The notes under the pieces were generated by a model, which saw only the letters and a program-made list of their open reading frames with translations, had not been told where the DNA came from and did not search any database. Below are positions 34,071-45,910 of a DNA stretch of 49,572 nucleotides, in pieces. Both the position numbers and the translations under genes were made by a program. The stretch lies in assembly GCF_037153975.1 (NCBI RefSeq), contig NZ_JBBAYJ010000028.1:1-49572 (forward strand), written 5' to 3'. The stretch comes from Aquipuribacter sp. SD81 (GTDB taxonomy: Bacteria > Actinomycetota > Actinomycetes > Actinomycetales > JBBAYJ01). Numbering within the stretch: the stretch's first letter is position 1; each line of letters opens with the position of its first letter.

Positions 34071-34877
34071 GTGCGCGTCGCCGGGGTGGACGGGGTGCGC
34101 GAGCGGTGGGTGGCGGTCGTCCTCGACGGCGTCCCCGGGCCCGGGGACGACCCCGGCCGGCCGGGCGGGGTCGAGGTGTCGTGGCGGGTCGGGGCCGCGG
34201 CGGACGTGCTCGGCCTGACCCACGAGGTGTCCGCCGTCGGCGTCGACGTCCCGGTCGGCCTCGTGCCGACGGGGCGCCGGGCCTGCGAGGGCGAGGCGCG
34301 GCGGCTGCTCGGGCGCGCCTCCTCCAGCGTCTTCGACACCGCGCCGCAGCCCGCCTTCGGTCTCGCGAGGCGCGAGGGGCCGCGCCCGGGCAACCGCGCC
34401 GCGGCGGAGGCGCTCGCCCGCGCCGCCGGGGGCACCGGCATCAGCACGCAGGCGTGGATGGTGGCGGCGAAGGTGCTCGAGGTGGAGGCGGCCGTCCGCA
34501 CGCTCGGCGGGACCGGGGAGCGGGTCGTCGAGGTGCACCCCGAGACCGGCTTCGCCGTCCTCGCCTGGGCGAGCGGCGCAGCCCCGCCGCCGTCCAAGCG
34601 CTCGGCGCCCGGCGTCGCGGCGCGCGTCCGCCTGCTCGCCGGCGGCCTGCCGGGGCTCGACGTGCTCGACGTGCTCGAGGCGCTCGCCCGCGTGCCCGTG
34701 GGCGGGCGGGCCGCCGACCGCGTGCCGGTCGACGACGCGCTCGACGCGCTCGCGGCGGCGTGGAGCGCGGCGCGGCACGCCCGGGGCGGGGCGCGGGTGC
34801 TCGGCGCGGCCGACGCCGCGCGGGCCGTGTGGTCCGACGGCGCGCCAGCACCGGGACGGGCCGTCCTCGTGGTGTGA
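34071..34877 (+). CDS. DUF429 family protein
   Basis: 268 residues. DUF429 proteins have a predicted RNase H-like fold: AGVDGVRERWVAVVL with the first acidic residue, VSAVGVDVPVGLVPTGRR with the next, then RRACEGEARRLLGRASSSVF, and GISTQAWMVAAKV. The C-terminal DVLDVLEALARV and DDALDALAAAWSA helices carry late acidic residues. Enzyme activity has not been established. The GTG at 34071 is preferred from the -10 spacing; GTG at 34062 would add three residues. Confidence 0.88.
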   Translation: MRVAGVDGVRERWVAVVLDGVPGPGDDPGRPGGVEVSWRVGAAADVLGLTHEVSAVGVDVPVGLVPTGRRACEGEARRLLGRASSSVFDTAPQPAFGLARREGPRPGNRAAAEALARAAGGTGISTQAWMVAAKVLEVEAAVRTLGGTGERVVEVHPETGFAVLAWASGAAPPPSKRSAPGVAARVRLLAGGLPGLDVLDVLEALARVPVGGRAADRVPVDDALDALAAAWSAARHARGGARVLGAADAARAVWSDGAPAPGRAVLVV

Positions 34878-34920
34878 GGGCCGGACGCGGGGACCGGACG
34901 CCCGGAGCCCGCTCAGCCGG

Positions 34921-35550
34921 TCACTCGAAGGACGGCCCGGCGGTCCTCGTGCGCTTGATCTCGTAGAAGCCGGGGGTCCCGGCCACGAGGAGCGTGCCGT
35001 CCCACAGCCGGCCGGCGGCCTCGCCCTTGGGGGCGGGCGTCACGACGGGGCCGAAGAACGCCGTCCCCTCGAAGGCGACGACGGGCGTGCCGACGTCCTC
35101 GCCGACCAGACCGATGCCCTCGGCGTGGCTGCGGCGCAGCGCCTCGTCGTGGGCGTCGGTCGTGGCGGCGTCGGCGAGCTCCGGCGGCAGGCCCACCTCG
35201 GCGAGCGCCTCGGCGAGGACGGTCTCGAGGTCCGTGCGCCCGCCCGGGTGCACGCGGGTGCCGATCGCGTCGTACAGCGGCTTCACCACGTCGTCGCCGT
35301 GGGCCTGCTGCGCCGCGACGACGACCCGGACCGGTCCCCACGCCCGGTCCATGAGGTCCCGGTACTCCTGCGGCAGGTCCCGGCCCTCGTTGAGCACGGC
35401 GAGGCTCATCACGTGCCAGCGCACGCGCACGTCGCGCACCTGCTCGACCTCGCCCATCCAGCGGGACGTCATCCACGCCCACGGGCAGAGCGGGTCGAAC
35501 CAGAAGTCGGCGACGGGCGTGTCGAGGGTGCTCGTGGTGTCTTCGCTCAC
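34921..35550 (-). CDS. mycothiol-dependent nitroreductase family protein (Rv2466c-like), CPWA variant
   Basis: 209 residues. DsbA-like thioredoxin-fold protein. Very similar in outline to Rv2466c: [72 protein letters not shown] and the end FYEIKRTRT. The active-site motif is CPWA at 22-25, so the resolving cysteine of CPWC is alanine. The remaining cysteine can still form a mixed disulfide with mycothiol (inference). GTG at 35550, no clear SD; divergent from pepN. Confidence 0.9.
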   Translation of the reverse strand: MSEDTTSTLDTPVADFWFDPLCPWAWMTSRWMGEVEQVRDVRVRWHVMSLAVLNEGRDLPQEYRDLMDRAWGPVRVVVAAQQAHGDDVVKPLYDAIGTRVHPGGRTDLETVLAEALAEVGLPPELADAATTDAHDEALRRSHAEGIGLVGEDVGTPVVAFEGTAFFGPVVTPAPKGEAAGRLWDGTLLVAGTPGFYEIKRTRTAGPSFE

Positions 35551-35623
35551 GACCGGCGCAACGGAGGCGCCGCCGGAGCTGTTCCCGCCGCGCGACCCGG
35601 GGGGCGGGCGCGTCCCCGCGTGC

Positions 35624-35629
35624 CACTAT
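35624..35629 (+). promoter_or_regulatory. candidate -10 (CACTAT) for leaderless pepN
   Basis: CACTAT ends 7 nt before GTG 35637. The ATG at 35628 overlaps it and so is not a likely start. Confidence 0.45.
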
Positions 35630-35636
35630 GCGGTCC

Positions 35637-38216
<2,580 letters not shown>

Positions 38217-38260
38217 CTGCCCTTCCGCCGCGGCCCGCAGCGGCCCCTCGTGGCCGTCGC

Positions 38261-40426
38261 TCAGACGCCCTCGTCGAGCACGCGGGCGAGGCTCGCCGCG
38301 CGCGGCGAGCGGACGAGGTCCTCCACGAGGACGGGCTGACCGACGCCGTCGGCCATCGGCAGCCGCCAGTTCGGGTACTCCAGGTGCGTGCCCGGCTGGT
38401 TGATGGCCCGACGGTCACCGACCGCGTCCGGCAGCGCGACCCCGAGCATGATGCTGGGGGTCCACGTGAGCAGCCGGTGCAGCGCCTCCACGGTGTGCCG
38501 CTCCAGCGGGTCGTCGGGCAGCAGGCCGAGCTCGCGCAGCAGCGCGAGGTAGGCGGCCCGGTCGGCCTCGTCGGCGGCCCGCTCCTCCGCCGCCGGCCGG
38601 GTGAGCAGGCCGAGCCGCTCGCGCACGTCGATGTGCTCACCGGCGAGGTAGCCCGCGGTCGGCGGCAGGTCGTGCGTGGTGACGGTGGCCAGGCACAGCT
38701 CGCGCCAGCGCTGGGGGCGCAGCGGCGTGTTGTCGGAGTAGTCCTTCTCGAACCACAGGATCGACGTGCCGAGGATGCCGCGCTCCGCGAGGTACTCCCG
38801 CACCCACGGCTCGACGTTGCCGAGGTCCTCGCCGATGACGACGGCCCCGGCGCGGTGCGCCTCGAGCGCGAGCACGCCGATCATGGCCTCGTGGTCGAAG
38901 CGCACGTACGTGCCCTGGCCCGGACCCGCGCCGGCGGGGATCCACCACAGCCGGAACAGGCCGATGATGTGGTCGATGCGGATGCCGCCGCCGTGGCGCA
39001 GCACCGCACGGAGCATGTCGCGCAGCGGGGCGTACGCGCTCGCGGCGAGCGCGTCGGGGCGCCACGGGGGCTGCGACCAGTCCTGGCCCTGCTGGTTGAA
39101 GGCGTCCGGCGGGGCGCCGACGCTCACGCCGCGGGCCATGGAGTCCTGCAGCGCCCACGCGTCGGCGCCGTCCGGGTGCACCCCGACCGCCAGGTCGTGG
39201 ACGATGCCGATGCCCATGCCGGCCTCCAGCGCGGCGCGCTGCACGGCGGCGAGCTGCTCGTCCATGAGCCACTGCAGCCAGCAGTGCAGCTCGACGCGCT
39301 CGGCCAGCTCCTCGCGCAGCTGCTCGACGGCCTCGGAGTCCGGGCGCCCGGCGTGCTCGGGCCAGCGCGGCGACGGCTCGCCGTAGAACTCGCGCAGCGC
39401 GCACCACGTGGCCCAGTCCACGAGGCCCTGGCCCTCGCGCTCGCGGAAGGCGAGGAACGACGCCTCGCGGGCCGGTGAGCGGGGCACCCGGAACACGCGC
39501 TCCAGCGCCGCGCTCTTGGCCTCCCACACGAGGTCGCGGTCGATGAGGACGTCGTCGCGGTTGAGCTCGCGCAGCTCCTCGGCGTGCCACTCGACGACGG
39601 CGCGGTCCGCGGCGGACAGGTACGCGGTCTCGCGCACGTCCTCCACCCGCAGGTACAGCGGGTTGACGAAGCGGCGGCTGGCGGGCAGGTACGGCGAGGC
39701 CTCCAGGGGCGGCACCGGGTCGGTGGCGTGCAGCGGGTTGAGCAGGACGAAGCCCGCGCCGTGCTCGCGGGCGGACCACGTCGCCACCTCGGTGAGGTCG
39801 GCGAGGTCGCCGAAGGCCCACGAGGCCTCCGAGCGCACCTGGAAGAGCATCGTCATGAAGCCCCACTGCCGGCGCTCGGCCATCGCCGCGGGCAGCTGGA
39901 GCCGCTGCGGGGACACGACGAGGGTGCCCTCCCCCTGCACCGGCTCCCCGGCCGCGCCCTCGGGCGGGGTGGACGTGAGGCGGAGCGTGTGCCAGCCGAG
40001 CGGCAGGTCCTCGGGCAGGACGAACGCCGACTCGCCGACCCGCCGCCCGTCGACGTCGCGGGGCGCCGCCTCGTGCGGCGCCTGCGCGAGGGGCCGGCGC
40101 CCGCCCGCCTCGAGGTCGACGACGAACTGTGCGTCCCAGCCGTCCGGGACGTGGACGAGCACCTGGGACTCCCGGCCCTCGCGCACCACCGTGCACGTGG
40201 GCACCGCGGCCCGCCACGGCCCGAGCTCGACGTCGCGCAACGCCCCCTGCAGCGCCTCGGGCGTGGCCGCGTCGACCTCGAGCGCCGCGAGCACGGCGAG
40301 CACGGTGTCGCGCGGCACCACCACGTGCCGGCCCTGCCAGTCGTGGTACTCCGTGGCGACCCCGTAGGCGTCCGCCAGCCGCGCGAGGTCCTCGTCCAGA
40401 CCCTGCCCCTGCGCCGCGTCGTCCAC
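38261..40426 (-). CDS. malQ: 4-alpha-glucanotransferase (amylomaltase, GH77)
   Basis: 721 residues. Disproportionates maltooligosaccharides in the cytoplasm. Catalytic signatures are in order: IRIDHIIGLFRLWWIP with the nucleophile Asp, VVIGEDLGNVEPWVREYL with the acid/base Glu, and TVTTHDLPPTAGYLAGE with the third Asp. The N-terminal 230 residues are a long extension typical of actinobacterial MalQ (VATEYHDWQGRHVVVPRDTV and a beta-sandwich region). GTG at 40426 has GGAGGAG 5-6 nt upstream. It converges with pepN (44 nt gap) and diverges from the S9 peptidase gene. Confidence 0.95.
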   Translation of the reverse strand: MDDAAQGQGLDEDLARLADAYGVATEYHDWQGRHVVVPRDTVLAVLAALEVDAATPEALQGALRDVELGPWRAAVPTCTVVREGRESQVLVHVPDGWDAQFVVDLEAGGRRPLAQAPHEAAPRDVDGRRVGESAFVLPEDLPLGWHTLRLTSTPPEGAAGEPVQGEGTLVVSPQRLQLPAAMAERRQWGFMTMLFQVRSEASWAFGDLADLTEVATWSAREHGAGFVLLNPLHATDPVPPLEASPYLPASRRFVNPLYLRVEDVRETAYLSAADRAVVEWHAEELRELNRDDVLIDRDLVWEAKSAALERVFRVPRSPAREASFLAFREREGQGLVDWATWCALREFYGEPSPRWPEHAGRPDSEAVEQLREELAERVELHCWLQWLMDEQLAAVQRAALEAGMGIGIVHDLAVGVHPDGADAWALQDSMARGVSVGAPPDAFNQQGQDWSQPPWRPDALAASAYAPLRDMLRAVLRHGGGIRIDHIIGLFRLWWIPAGAGPGQGTYVRFDHEAMIGVLALEAHRAGAVVIGEDLGNVEPWVREYLAERGILGTSILWFEKDYSDNTPLRPQRWRELCLATVTTHDLPPTAGYLAGEHIDVRERLGLLTRPAAEERAADEADRAAYLALLRELGLLPDDPLERHTVEALHRLLTWTPSIMLGVALPDAVGDRRAINQPGTHLEYPNWRLPMADGVGQPVLVEDLVRSPRAASLARVLDEGV

Positions 40427-40548
40427 GCCTGCTCCTCCTGGTGTCCGACGGCGTCCGGGCACGGCCGTCGTGCGTGGGCCGAGTCTCGCAGACGGGACCG
40501 CGCCGGACGACGCCGCACACGGCCGCCGGGACGCCCCGCCGCCGTGCC

Positions 40549-40554
40549 TAGGGT
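40549..40554 (+). promoter_or_regulatory. candidate -10 (TAGGGT) for the leaderless S9 peptidase gene
   Basis: TAGGGT matches TAnnnT and ends 7 nt before GTG 40562. GTG at 40553 overlaps it and is rejected as the start. Confidence 0.45.
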
Positions 40555-40561
40555 GTGGCGG

Positions 40562-42799
40562 GTGAGCAGCGAGCAGGCGCGACGACGCGCCGACGCCCCG
40601 TCAGGTGTGCCCGGCTCCTACCCGCCGGCCGGGCGCGACGACGTCGTCGAGGTCCTGCACGGGCACGAGGTGCCCGACCCGTACCGCTGGCTGGAGGACG
40701 CCGCGTCCGCCCGCACCGGGGAGTGGGCCGCGGCCCAGGACGCCCTGTTCGCCGCGCACGCCGCCACGTGGCCGGGCCGCGAGGTCGTCCGCGCGTCGCT
40801 GGCGCGCCTGCTCGCGACCGGCTCGGTCGGGGTGGCCGCACGCCGCCGCGCACCGGGCGGCGGCACCCGCGAGGTCCTCACCCGTCGTGAGCCCGACCAG
40901 GAGCACGCCGTGCTCCTCGTCCGCGAGCGCGCCGTGGACGGGACCGTCACCACCGAGCGGGTGCTCGTCGACCCGGTCCGCCGTGACCCGTCGGGCACGA
41001 CGACCCTCGACGCGTGGTCGCTGTCCCGCGAGGGTGACCTGCTCGCCTACCAGCTGAGCGAGGGCGGGTCGGAGGAGAGCGTCCTGCGGGTGCTCGACGT
41101 CGTCTCCGGCGAGGACGTCGACGGCCCGCTGGACCGGGCGCGCTACTCCCCCGTCGCGTGGCTGCCCCGCCGCGAGGACGGGCCCGCGCGCTTCTACTAC
41201 GTGCGCCGGCTGCCGCCGGAGGACCTGCCGGAGGACCAGCGGCAGTACCACCGGCGCGTGTACCTGCACACCGTCGGCGGCGCGGTGCCGGACGCCGAGG
41301 TGCTGGGCGACGGGCTCGACCTCACGAACTACTACGGCGTGGGGGTGTCGCACGACGGGCGCTGGGTCGTGGCGTCGGCGTCGGCCGGCACCGCGCCGCG
41401 GACCGACGTGTGGCTCGCGGACCTCGACGCGTCCGACGCGGCGGCACCCGCGTGGCGGCCCGTTGCGGTCGGTCTCGACGCCGAGCACGGCGTGTGGGTC
41501 GGTGCCGACGGGCGGCTCTACGTCCACACCGACCTCGACGCCCCCCGCGGCCGGCTGTGCGTCGCAGACCCCGGCGCCCCGGGCCCCGAGCACTGGGTCG
41601 ACCTCGTCGCCGAGGACCCCACGGCGGTGCTCACCGACGTCGCCGTCCTCGACGACCCCGGCCTGCCGGAGCCCCGGCTGCTCGTGCAGCGCACGAGGCA
41701 CGCCGTGACCGAGCTCGCCGTGCACCGCCTCTCCGACGGCGCGCACACGGCCGACGTCGCGCTGCCGGGCGTCGGCTCCGGCGGTGCGCTCGTGACCGCG
41801 CTGGAGGACCGCGACGCGGCGTGGTTCTCCTGGACCGACCACACGAGCCCCGCGCGCGTGCTCCGCCTCGACGGCCACGACCTCGCCCTCACCGAGTGGG
41901 AGGCCCCGCCGGGGAGCCCGCCACCCGGCCCGGCCGTCACCGCGCGGCACGTGGCGGTGACGAGCGCCGACGGCACGACGGTCCGCGCGCTCGTCCTCGC
42001 GCGCGGCGACCTCCTGGCGGCCGACGACACCCCGCGCGCCCCGCTCCCGACCGTGCTGTACGGCTACGGCGGCTTCGGCATCAGCCTGACGCCGGGCTGG
42101 TCCGCCTCGACGCTGGCGTGGGTGCGGGCCGGCGGGGTGTGGGTGGTCGCGAACCTGCGCGGCGGCGGGGAGGAGGGCGAGGACTGGCACCGGGCCGGCT
42201 ACCGGGGCGCCAAGCAGCGCGTGTTCGAGGACCTCGAGGCCGTCGCGGACACGCTGGTCCGCGACGGCTGGACGACCCCGCAGCAGCTCGCGCTGCAGGG
42301 CGGCTCCAACGGCGGGCTGCTGGTCGGCGCGGCGCTGACCCGCCGCCCGGACGCCTACGCGGCCGTCGTGTGCTCGGCGCCGCTGCTCGACATGGTCCGC
42401 TACGAGAAGCACGGGCTCGGCGTCACCTGGAACGACGAGTACGGCACCGCCGAGGACCCCGAGGAGCTCGGCTGGCTGCTGGGGTACTCGCCCTACCACC
42501 GGGCGGTCGAGGCGCTCGGCACGGACGTCGCGTACCCCTCGACGCTGTTCACGGTGTTCGACGGCGACAGCCGCGTCGACCCGCTGCACGCGCGCAAGAC
42601 CGCCGCCGCCATGCAGGCGGCGACGACGGGGGACCCGCGCACCCGCCCGGTCCTGCTGCGTCGCGAGCGCGACGTCGGTCACGGCGCCCGCTCGGTCAGC
42701 CGCACGCTCGGCCTGGCCACCGACACGCTGCTCTTCCTCGCCCACCACACCGGCCTCGACCGGTCGGCCGGCTGGTCGGCGGACCCGTCGGACGGCTGA
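40562..42799 (+). CDS. prolyl oligopeptidase family serine peptidase (S9A)
   Basis: 745 residues. The beta-propeller domain (about 70-470, starting after DPYRWLEDAASARTGEW) precedes an alpha/beta hydrolase domain. The nucleophile is S582 in LQGGSNGGLLVG; the Asp is in FDGDSRVDPLHARK and the His in ERDVGHGARSVSRT. LYGYGGFGISLTPGWSAS and VVANLRGGGEEGEDWH are S9A hallmarks. It cleaves short proline- or basic-containing peptides; no signal peptide, so cytosolic. The catalytic domain is intact. Confidence 0.95.
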   Translation: MSSEQARRRADAPSGVPGSYPPAGRDDVVEVLHGHEVPDPYRWLEDAASARTGEWAAAQDALFAAHAATWPGREVVRASLARLLATGSVGVAARRRAPGGGTREVLTRREPDQEHAVLLVRERAVDGTVTTERVLVDPVRRDPSGTTTLDAWSLSREGDLLAYQLSEGGSEESVLRVLDVVSGEDVDGPLDRARYSPVAWLPRREDGPARFYYVRRLPPEDLPEDQRQYHRRVYLHTVGGAVPDAEVLGDGLDLTNYYGVGVSHDGRWVVASASAGTAPRTDVWLADLDASDAAAPAWRPVAVGLDAEHGVWVGADGRLYVHTDLDAPRGRLCVADPGAPGPEHWVDLVAEDPTAVLTDVAVLDDPGLPEPRLLVQRTRHAVTELAVHRLSDGAHTADVALPGVGSGGALVTALEDRDAAWFSWTDHTSPARVLRLDGHDLALTEWEAPPGSPPPGPAVTARHVAVTSADGTTVRALVLARGDLLAADDTPRAPLPTVLYGYGGFGISLTPGWSASTLAWVRAGGVWVVANLRGGGEEGEDWHRAGYRGAKQRVFEDLEAVADTLVRDGWTTPQQLALQGGSNGGLLVGAALTRRPDAYAAVVCSAPLLDMVRYEKHGLGVTWNDEYGTAEDPEELGWLLGYSPYHRAVEALGTDVAYPSTLFTVFDGDSRVDPLHARKTAAAMQAATTGDPRTRPVLLRRERDVGHGARSVSRTLGLATDTLLFLAHHTGLDRSAGWSADPSDG

Positions 42800-42859
42800 G
42801 CCGGCCGGTGTGACGCAGGTCCCGCCGGAGGAGGTGGGCGGAGGGTGGGGGCCGCTCGC

Positions 42860-42865
42860 TAGCGT
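42860..42865 (+). promoter_or_regulatory. candidate -10 (TAGCGT) for leaderless mscS gene
   Basis: TAGCGT matches TAnnnT and lies 8 nt before ATG 42874, where no SD is present. Confidence 0.4.
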
Positions 42866-42873
42866 GGGGCGCG

Positions 42874-44277
42874 ATGCCCCTCTCCCTGCCCCTCTCCCTA
42901 CCCGTCCCTGCCCTCCTGGGGGTCTCCTCCCCCGAACCGAGTGCGCCCTCCTCCGGCGAGCCGCAGCCCACCCCGACCCAGACCGGGACCGTCGGGCAGG
43001 CCGTGCGCGAGGAGCCGTGCGGCACCGGCGACCTCACCCCGTGCGGCGTCATCCACCGCGTCACCGGTGACCTCGACCTGGCGCGCGACCTCGCGCCGGT
43101 CCTCGTCGTCGCGGGCTTCGTGCTCGCGGTGCTCGTCGTCGCGGTCGTGCTGCGGGCCGTCCTGCACCGCCTCATCAACCGCGCGGTGGACCGGGTGGTC
43201 GCCGACAACGAGAAGGAGAAGGCGGGTGGGCGGCGCCGCCGCGGCCGCCTCGACGTCTTCGAGCCCGTCGACACGATCGCCGCCGCGCGCAAGGTGCAGC
43301 GCGCGAAGGCGATCGCGTCGATACTGCGCGCCTCGGTCTCGGTCGTGGTCTGGACGGCCGCGGTCTTCGTCATCCTCCCCGAGCTCGGGGTCAACATCAC
43401 CGGCCTCGTCGCCGGTGCCGGCATCGTCGGCATCGCCCTCGGCTTCGGCGCGCAGACGCTCGTGCAGGACTTCATCTCCGGCCTGTTCATGATCGCCGAG
43501 GACCAGTACGGGGTCGGCGACGTCATCGACATGGGCGAGGCGACGGGCACCGTCGAGGCGATCGGCCTGCGCGTCACGCGGCTGCGTGCCGTCGACGGCA
43601 CCGTCTGGCACGTGCGCAACGGCGAGGTGGTCCGCGTCGGCAACATGAGCCAGGGCTGGTCGCGGGCGGTGCTCGACGTCGACGTCGCCTACGGCGAGGA
43701 CCTCACGCAGGTCATGGAGACCCTCAAGGAGCTCGGTCACCAGCTGCGGGAGGACCCCGACTGGGGGCCCAAGCTGCTCGACGAGCCCGAGGTGTGGGGC
43801 GTCGAGGCGCTCGCGGCCGACGGCATCACCGTCCGCATGATCCTCAAGACGGTGCCGCTGGAGCAGTGGGTCGTCGCCCGCGAGATGCGCCGGCGCGTCA
43901 AGTACCGCTTCGACACCCTCGGCATCGAGATCCCCTTCCCCCAGCGCACGATCTGGATGCGGACGGAGGGGCCGGGCTCGGAGGACTCCGAGCCGGAGGC
44001 GGACACCGTCGGCGCTCGCGAGGCGTCCGCGACCGATGCCGCCGCGCCCCGCCGCCAGCCCCGTGGGACGGGGGCCGTGCCGGTCGACGGCAGCGACATC
44101 CCGCCCGCGCCCCAGAGCACGCGCGGCGAGCGCCACGTCGCCTCCGAGGACGCTCCCGACCCGGCCCGGGGCGAGCCGTTCAGCGCGTCCGACGACCCTG
44201 CCCCCCGTCCTGCGGAGGAGCCGGCCGCGAGCGAGCCGGCGGGTGACCCGGGGGGACCCGGCTCCCGCCGCCCCTGA
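42874..44277 (+). CDS. MscS-family mechanosensitive ion channel
   Basis: 467 residues. The first 70 residues are Pro/Ser-rich and may form an extracytoplasmic arm. TM segments: PVLVVAGFVLAVLVVAVVLR (about 75-95), SILRASVSVVVWTAAVFVIL, and the pore-type helix NITGLVAGAGIVGIALGFGA ending in QTLVQDFISGLF. The MscS beta domain (VGDVIDMGEATGTVEAIGLR, then VDGTVWHVRNGEVVRVGNMS) and C-terminal vestibule follow. An additional 100-residue disordered tail (PRRQPRGTGAVPVDGSDIPP and onward) is present. It starts leaderless, 74 nt after the S9 peptidase gene. Confidence 0.94.
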   Translation: MPLSLPLSLPVPALLGVSSPEPSAPSSGEPQPTPTQTGTVGQAVREEPCGTGDLTPCGVIHRVTGDLDLARDLAPVLVVAGFVLAVLVVAVVLRAVLHRLINRAVDRVVADNEKEKAGGRRRRGRLDVFEPVDTIAAARKVQRAKAIASILRASVSVVVWTAAVFVILPELGVNITGLVAGAGIVGIALGFGAQTLVQDFISGLFMIAEDQYGVGDVIDMGEATGTVEAIGLRVTRLRAVDGTVWHVRNGEVVRVGNMSQGWSRAVLDVDVAYGEDLTQVMETLKELGHQLREDPDWGPKLLDEPEVWGVEALAADGITVRMILKTVPLEQWVVAREMRRRVKYRFDTLGIEIPFPQRTIWMRTEGPGSEDSEPEADTVGAREASATDAAAPRRQPRGTGAVPVDGSDIPPAPQSTRGERHVASEDAPDPARGEPFSASDDPAPRPAEEPAASEPAGDPGGPGSRRP

Positions 44278-44344
44278 CCCGCGCGCCGCGACGTCCGCCG
44301 TGAGCCACGGCGCCGGCCCGGGTGCGGGGCGGGCCGGGCGCGCA

Positions 44345-44350
44345 GAGACT
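44345..44350 (+). promoter_or_regulatory. candidate -10 (GAGACT) for the SDR gene
   Basis: GAGACT keeps A2 and T6 and ends 6 nt before ATG 44357, where no SD is present. Weaker than the other leaderless signals. Confidence 0.3.
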
Positions 44351-44356
44351 GGGGCG

Positions 44357-45910
44357 ATGCCCGACGCCCCCCTCGTCCTCGTCACGGGCGCCACCGGCTA
44401 CATCGGCGGGCGGCTCGTCCCCGCGCTGCTGCGAGCCGGGTACCGCGTCCGCACGCTCACACGCCACCCCGAGCGGCTCGCCGGACGCGACTGGAGCGGT
44501 GACATCGAGGTCGTGCGGGGTGACGCGACCGACCCCCACGCGGTCCGCGAGGCGCTGCGCGGGGTCGCGGTCGCGTACTACCTCATCCACTCCCTCGCCT
44601 CCGGGCGCCGCTTCGAGCGGCTCGACCGGACGGCCGCCCGGGTCTTCGCGCGGGTCGCGCGGGAGGAGCACGTCGGGCGCATCGTCTACCTCGGAGGGCT
44701 CTACCCGGAGGGTGAGGACCTGTCGCCGCACCTGCAGTCCCGTCGCGAGGTCGGCGAGGTCTTCCTCGACTCGGGCGTGCCGACGGCCGTGCTGCGCGCC
44801 GCCGTCATCCTCGGCTCCGGCTCGGCGTCCTTCGAGATGCTCCGCTACCTCACCGAGCGCCTGCCCGTCATGGTCGCGCCCCGGTGGCTCAGGAACCGCA
44901 TCCAGCCCATCGCGATCCGCGACGTGCTGCGCTACCTCGTGGGCGTGGCCTCGCTGCCGCCGGACGTCAACCGCAGCTTCGACATCGGCGGGCCGGACGT
45001 CCTCACGTACCGCGACATGATGCAGCGCTACGCCGCCGTCGCGGGGCTCAGCCGCCGCGTCATCATGCCGGTCAACGTGCTGTCGCCGCGGCTCAGCTCG
45101 CACTGGGTCGGCATCGTGACCCCGGTGCCGCACCGCATCGCCAAGCCGCTGGTCGCGAGCCTCGTCCACGAGGTCGTCGTCAAGGACGACGACATCCGCG
45201 ACTACGTGCCGGACCCCCCGGAGGGCCGCATCGGCTTCGACCGGGCCGTCGAGCTCGCCCTGCAGCGCATCAAGGAGGCCGCGGTCCTCACGCGCTGGTC
45301 CTCGGCGAGCCTGCCCGGGACCGCGAGCGACCCGCTGCCCGGCGACCCGACGTGGGCGGGCGGCTCGCTGTACGTCGACGAGCGGACCACGCCGGTGCGT
45401 GCGTCGCCCGCGAGCCTGTGGTCGGTGATCCAGGGCATCGGCGGGGAGAACGGCTGGTACTCGTGGCCGCTCGCGTGGTCCGTGCGCGGCTGGCTCGACC
45501 GCTTCTCCGGCGGGCCCGGGCTCACGCGCGGCCGGCGCGACCCGGCCCGGGTGGCCGTCGGCGACGCCCTGGACTGGTGGCGCGTGGAGGACGTGCAGGA
45601 GCTCCGGCTGCTGCGGCTGCGCGCCGAGATGAAGGTGCCGGGCCTGGCGTGGCTGGAGCTGTGGGTCGAGCAGGACCCGGTCGGCCGCACGCTGTTCCGG
45701 CAGCGCGCGCTGTTCCACCCGCGCGGCCTGCTCGGTCACGCGTACTGGGCGTCGGTCGCGCCGTTCCACGCGTTCGTCTTCGGCGGCATGCAAGCGAACG
45801 TCGCGCTCGCGGCGGAGCGCCGCGAGCGCGAGGGCGGTGCCGGGCCGGAGCGAGGTGGGGCGTCGGGGCCCGCGGCTCAGTCCGACGCGACGAGCCAGAG
45901 CGCCGCGTAG
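44357..45910 (+). CDS. NAD(P)-binding SDR/NmrA-like protein with DUF2867 domain
   Basis: 517 residues. The Rossmann motif TGATGYIGG is at 10-18, and VRGDATDPHAVREALRGVAV follows; IQPIAIRDVLRYL and SFDIGGPDVLTYRDMMQRYA are typical of the extended NmrA-type branch. The C-terminal 150 residues (WSVIQGIGGENGWYSWPLAW, RAEMKVPGLAWLELWV, FRQRALFHPRGLLGHAYWAS) are DUF2867. Two-domain proteins like this are usual in actinobacteria; substrate unknown. Its last 34 nt overlap the end of the convergent amylosucrase-like gene. Confidence 0.9.
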   Translation: MPDAPLVLVTGATGYIGGRLVPALLRAGYRVRTLTRHPERLAGRDWSGDIEVVRGDATDPHAVREALRGVAVAYYLIHSLASGRRFERLDRTAARVFARVAREEHVGRIVYLGGLYPEGEDLSPHLQSRREVGEVFLDSGVPTAVLRAAVILGSGSASFEMLRYLTERLPVMVAPRWLRNRIQPIAIRDVLRYLVGVASLPPDVNRSFDIGGPDVLTYRDMMQRYAAVAGLSRRVIMPVNVLSPRLSSHWVGIVTPVPHRIAKPLVASLVHEVVVKDDDIRDYVPDPPEGRIGFDRAVELALQRIKEAAVLTRWSSASLPGTASDPLPGDPTWAGGSLYVDERTTPVRASPASLWSVIQGIGGENGWYSWPLAWSVRGWLDRFSGGPGLTRGRRDPARVAVGDALDWWRVEDVQELRLLRLRAEMKVPGLAWLELWVEQDPVGRTLFRQRALFHPRGLLGHAYWASVAPFHAFVFGGMQANVALAAERREREGGAGPERGGASGPAAQSDATSQSAA

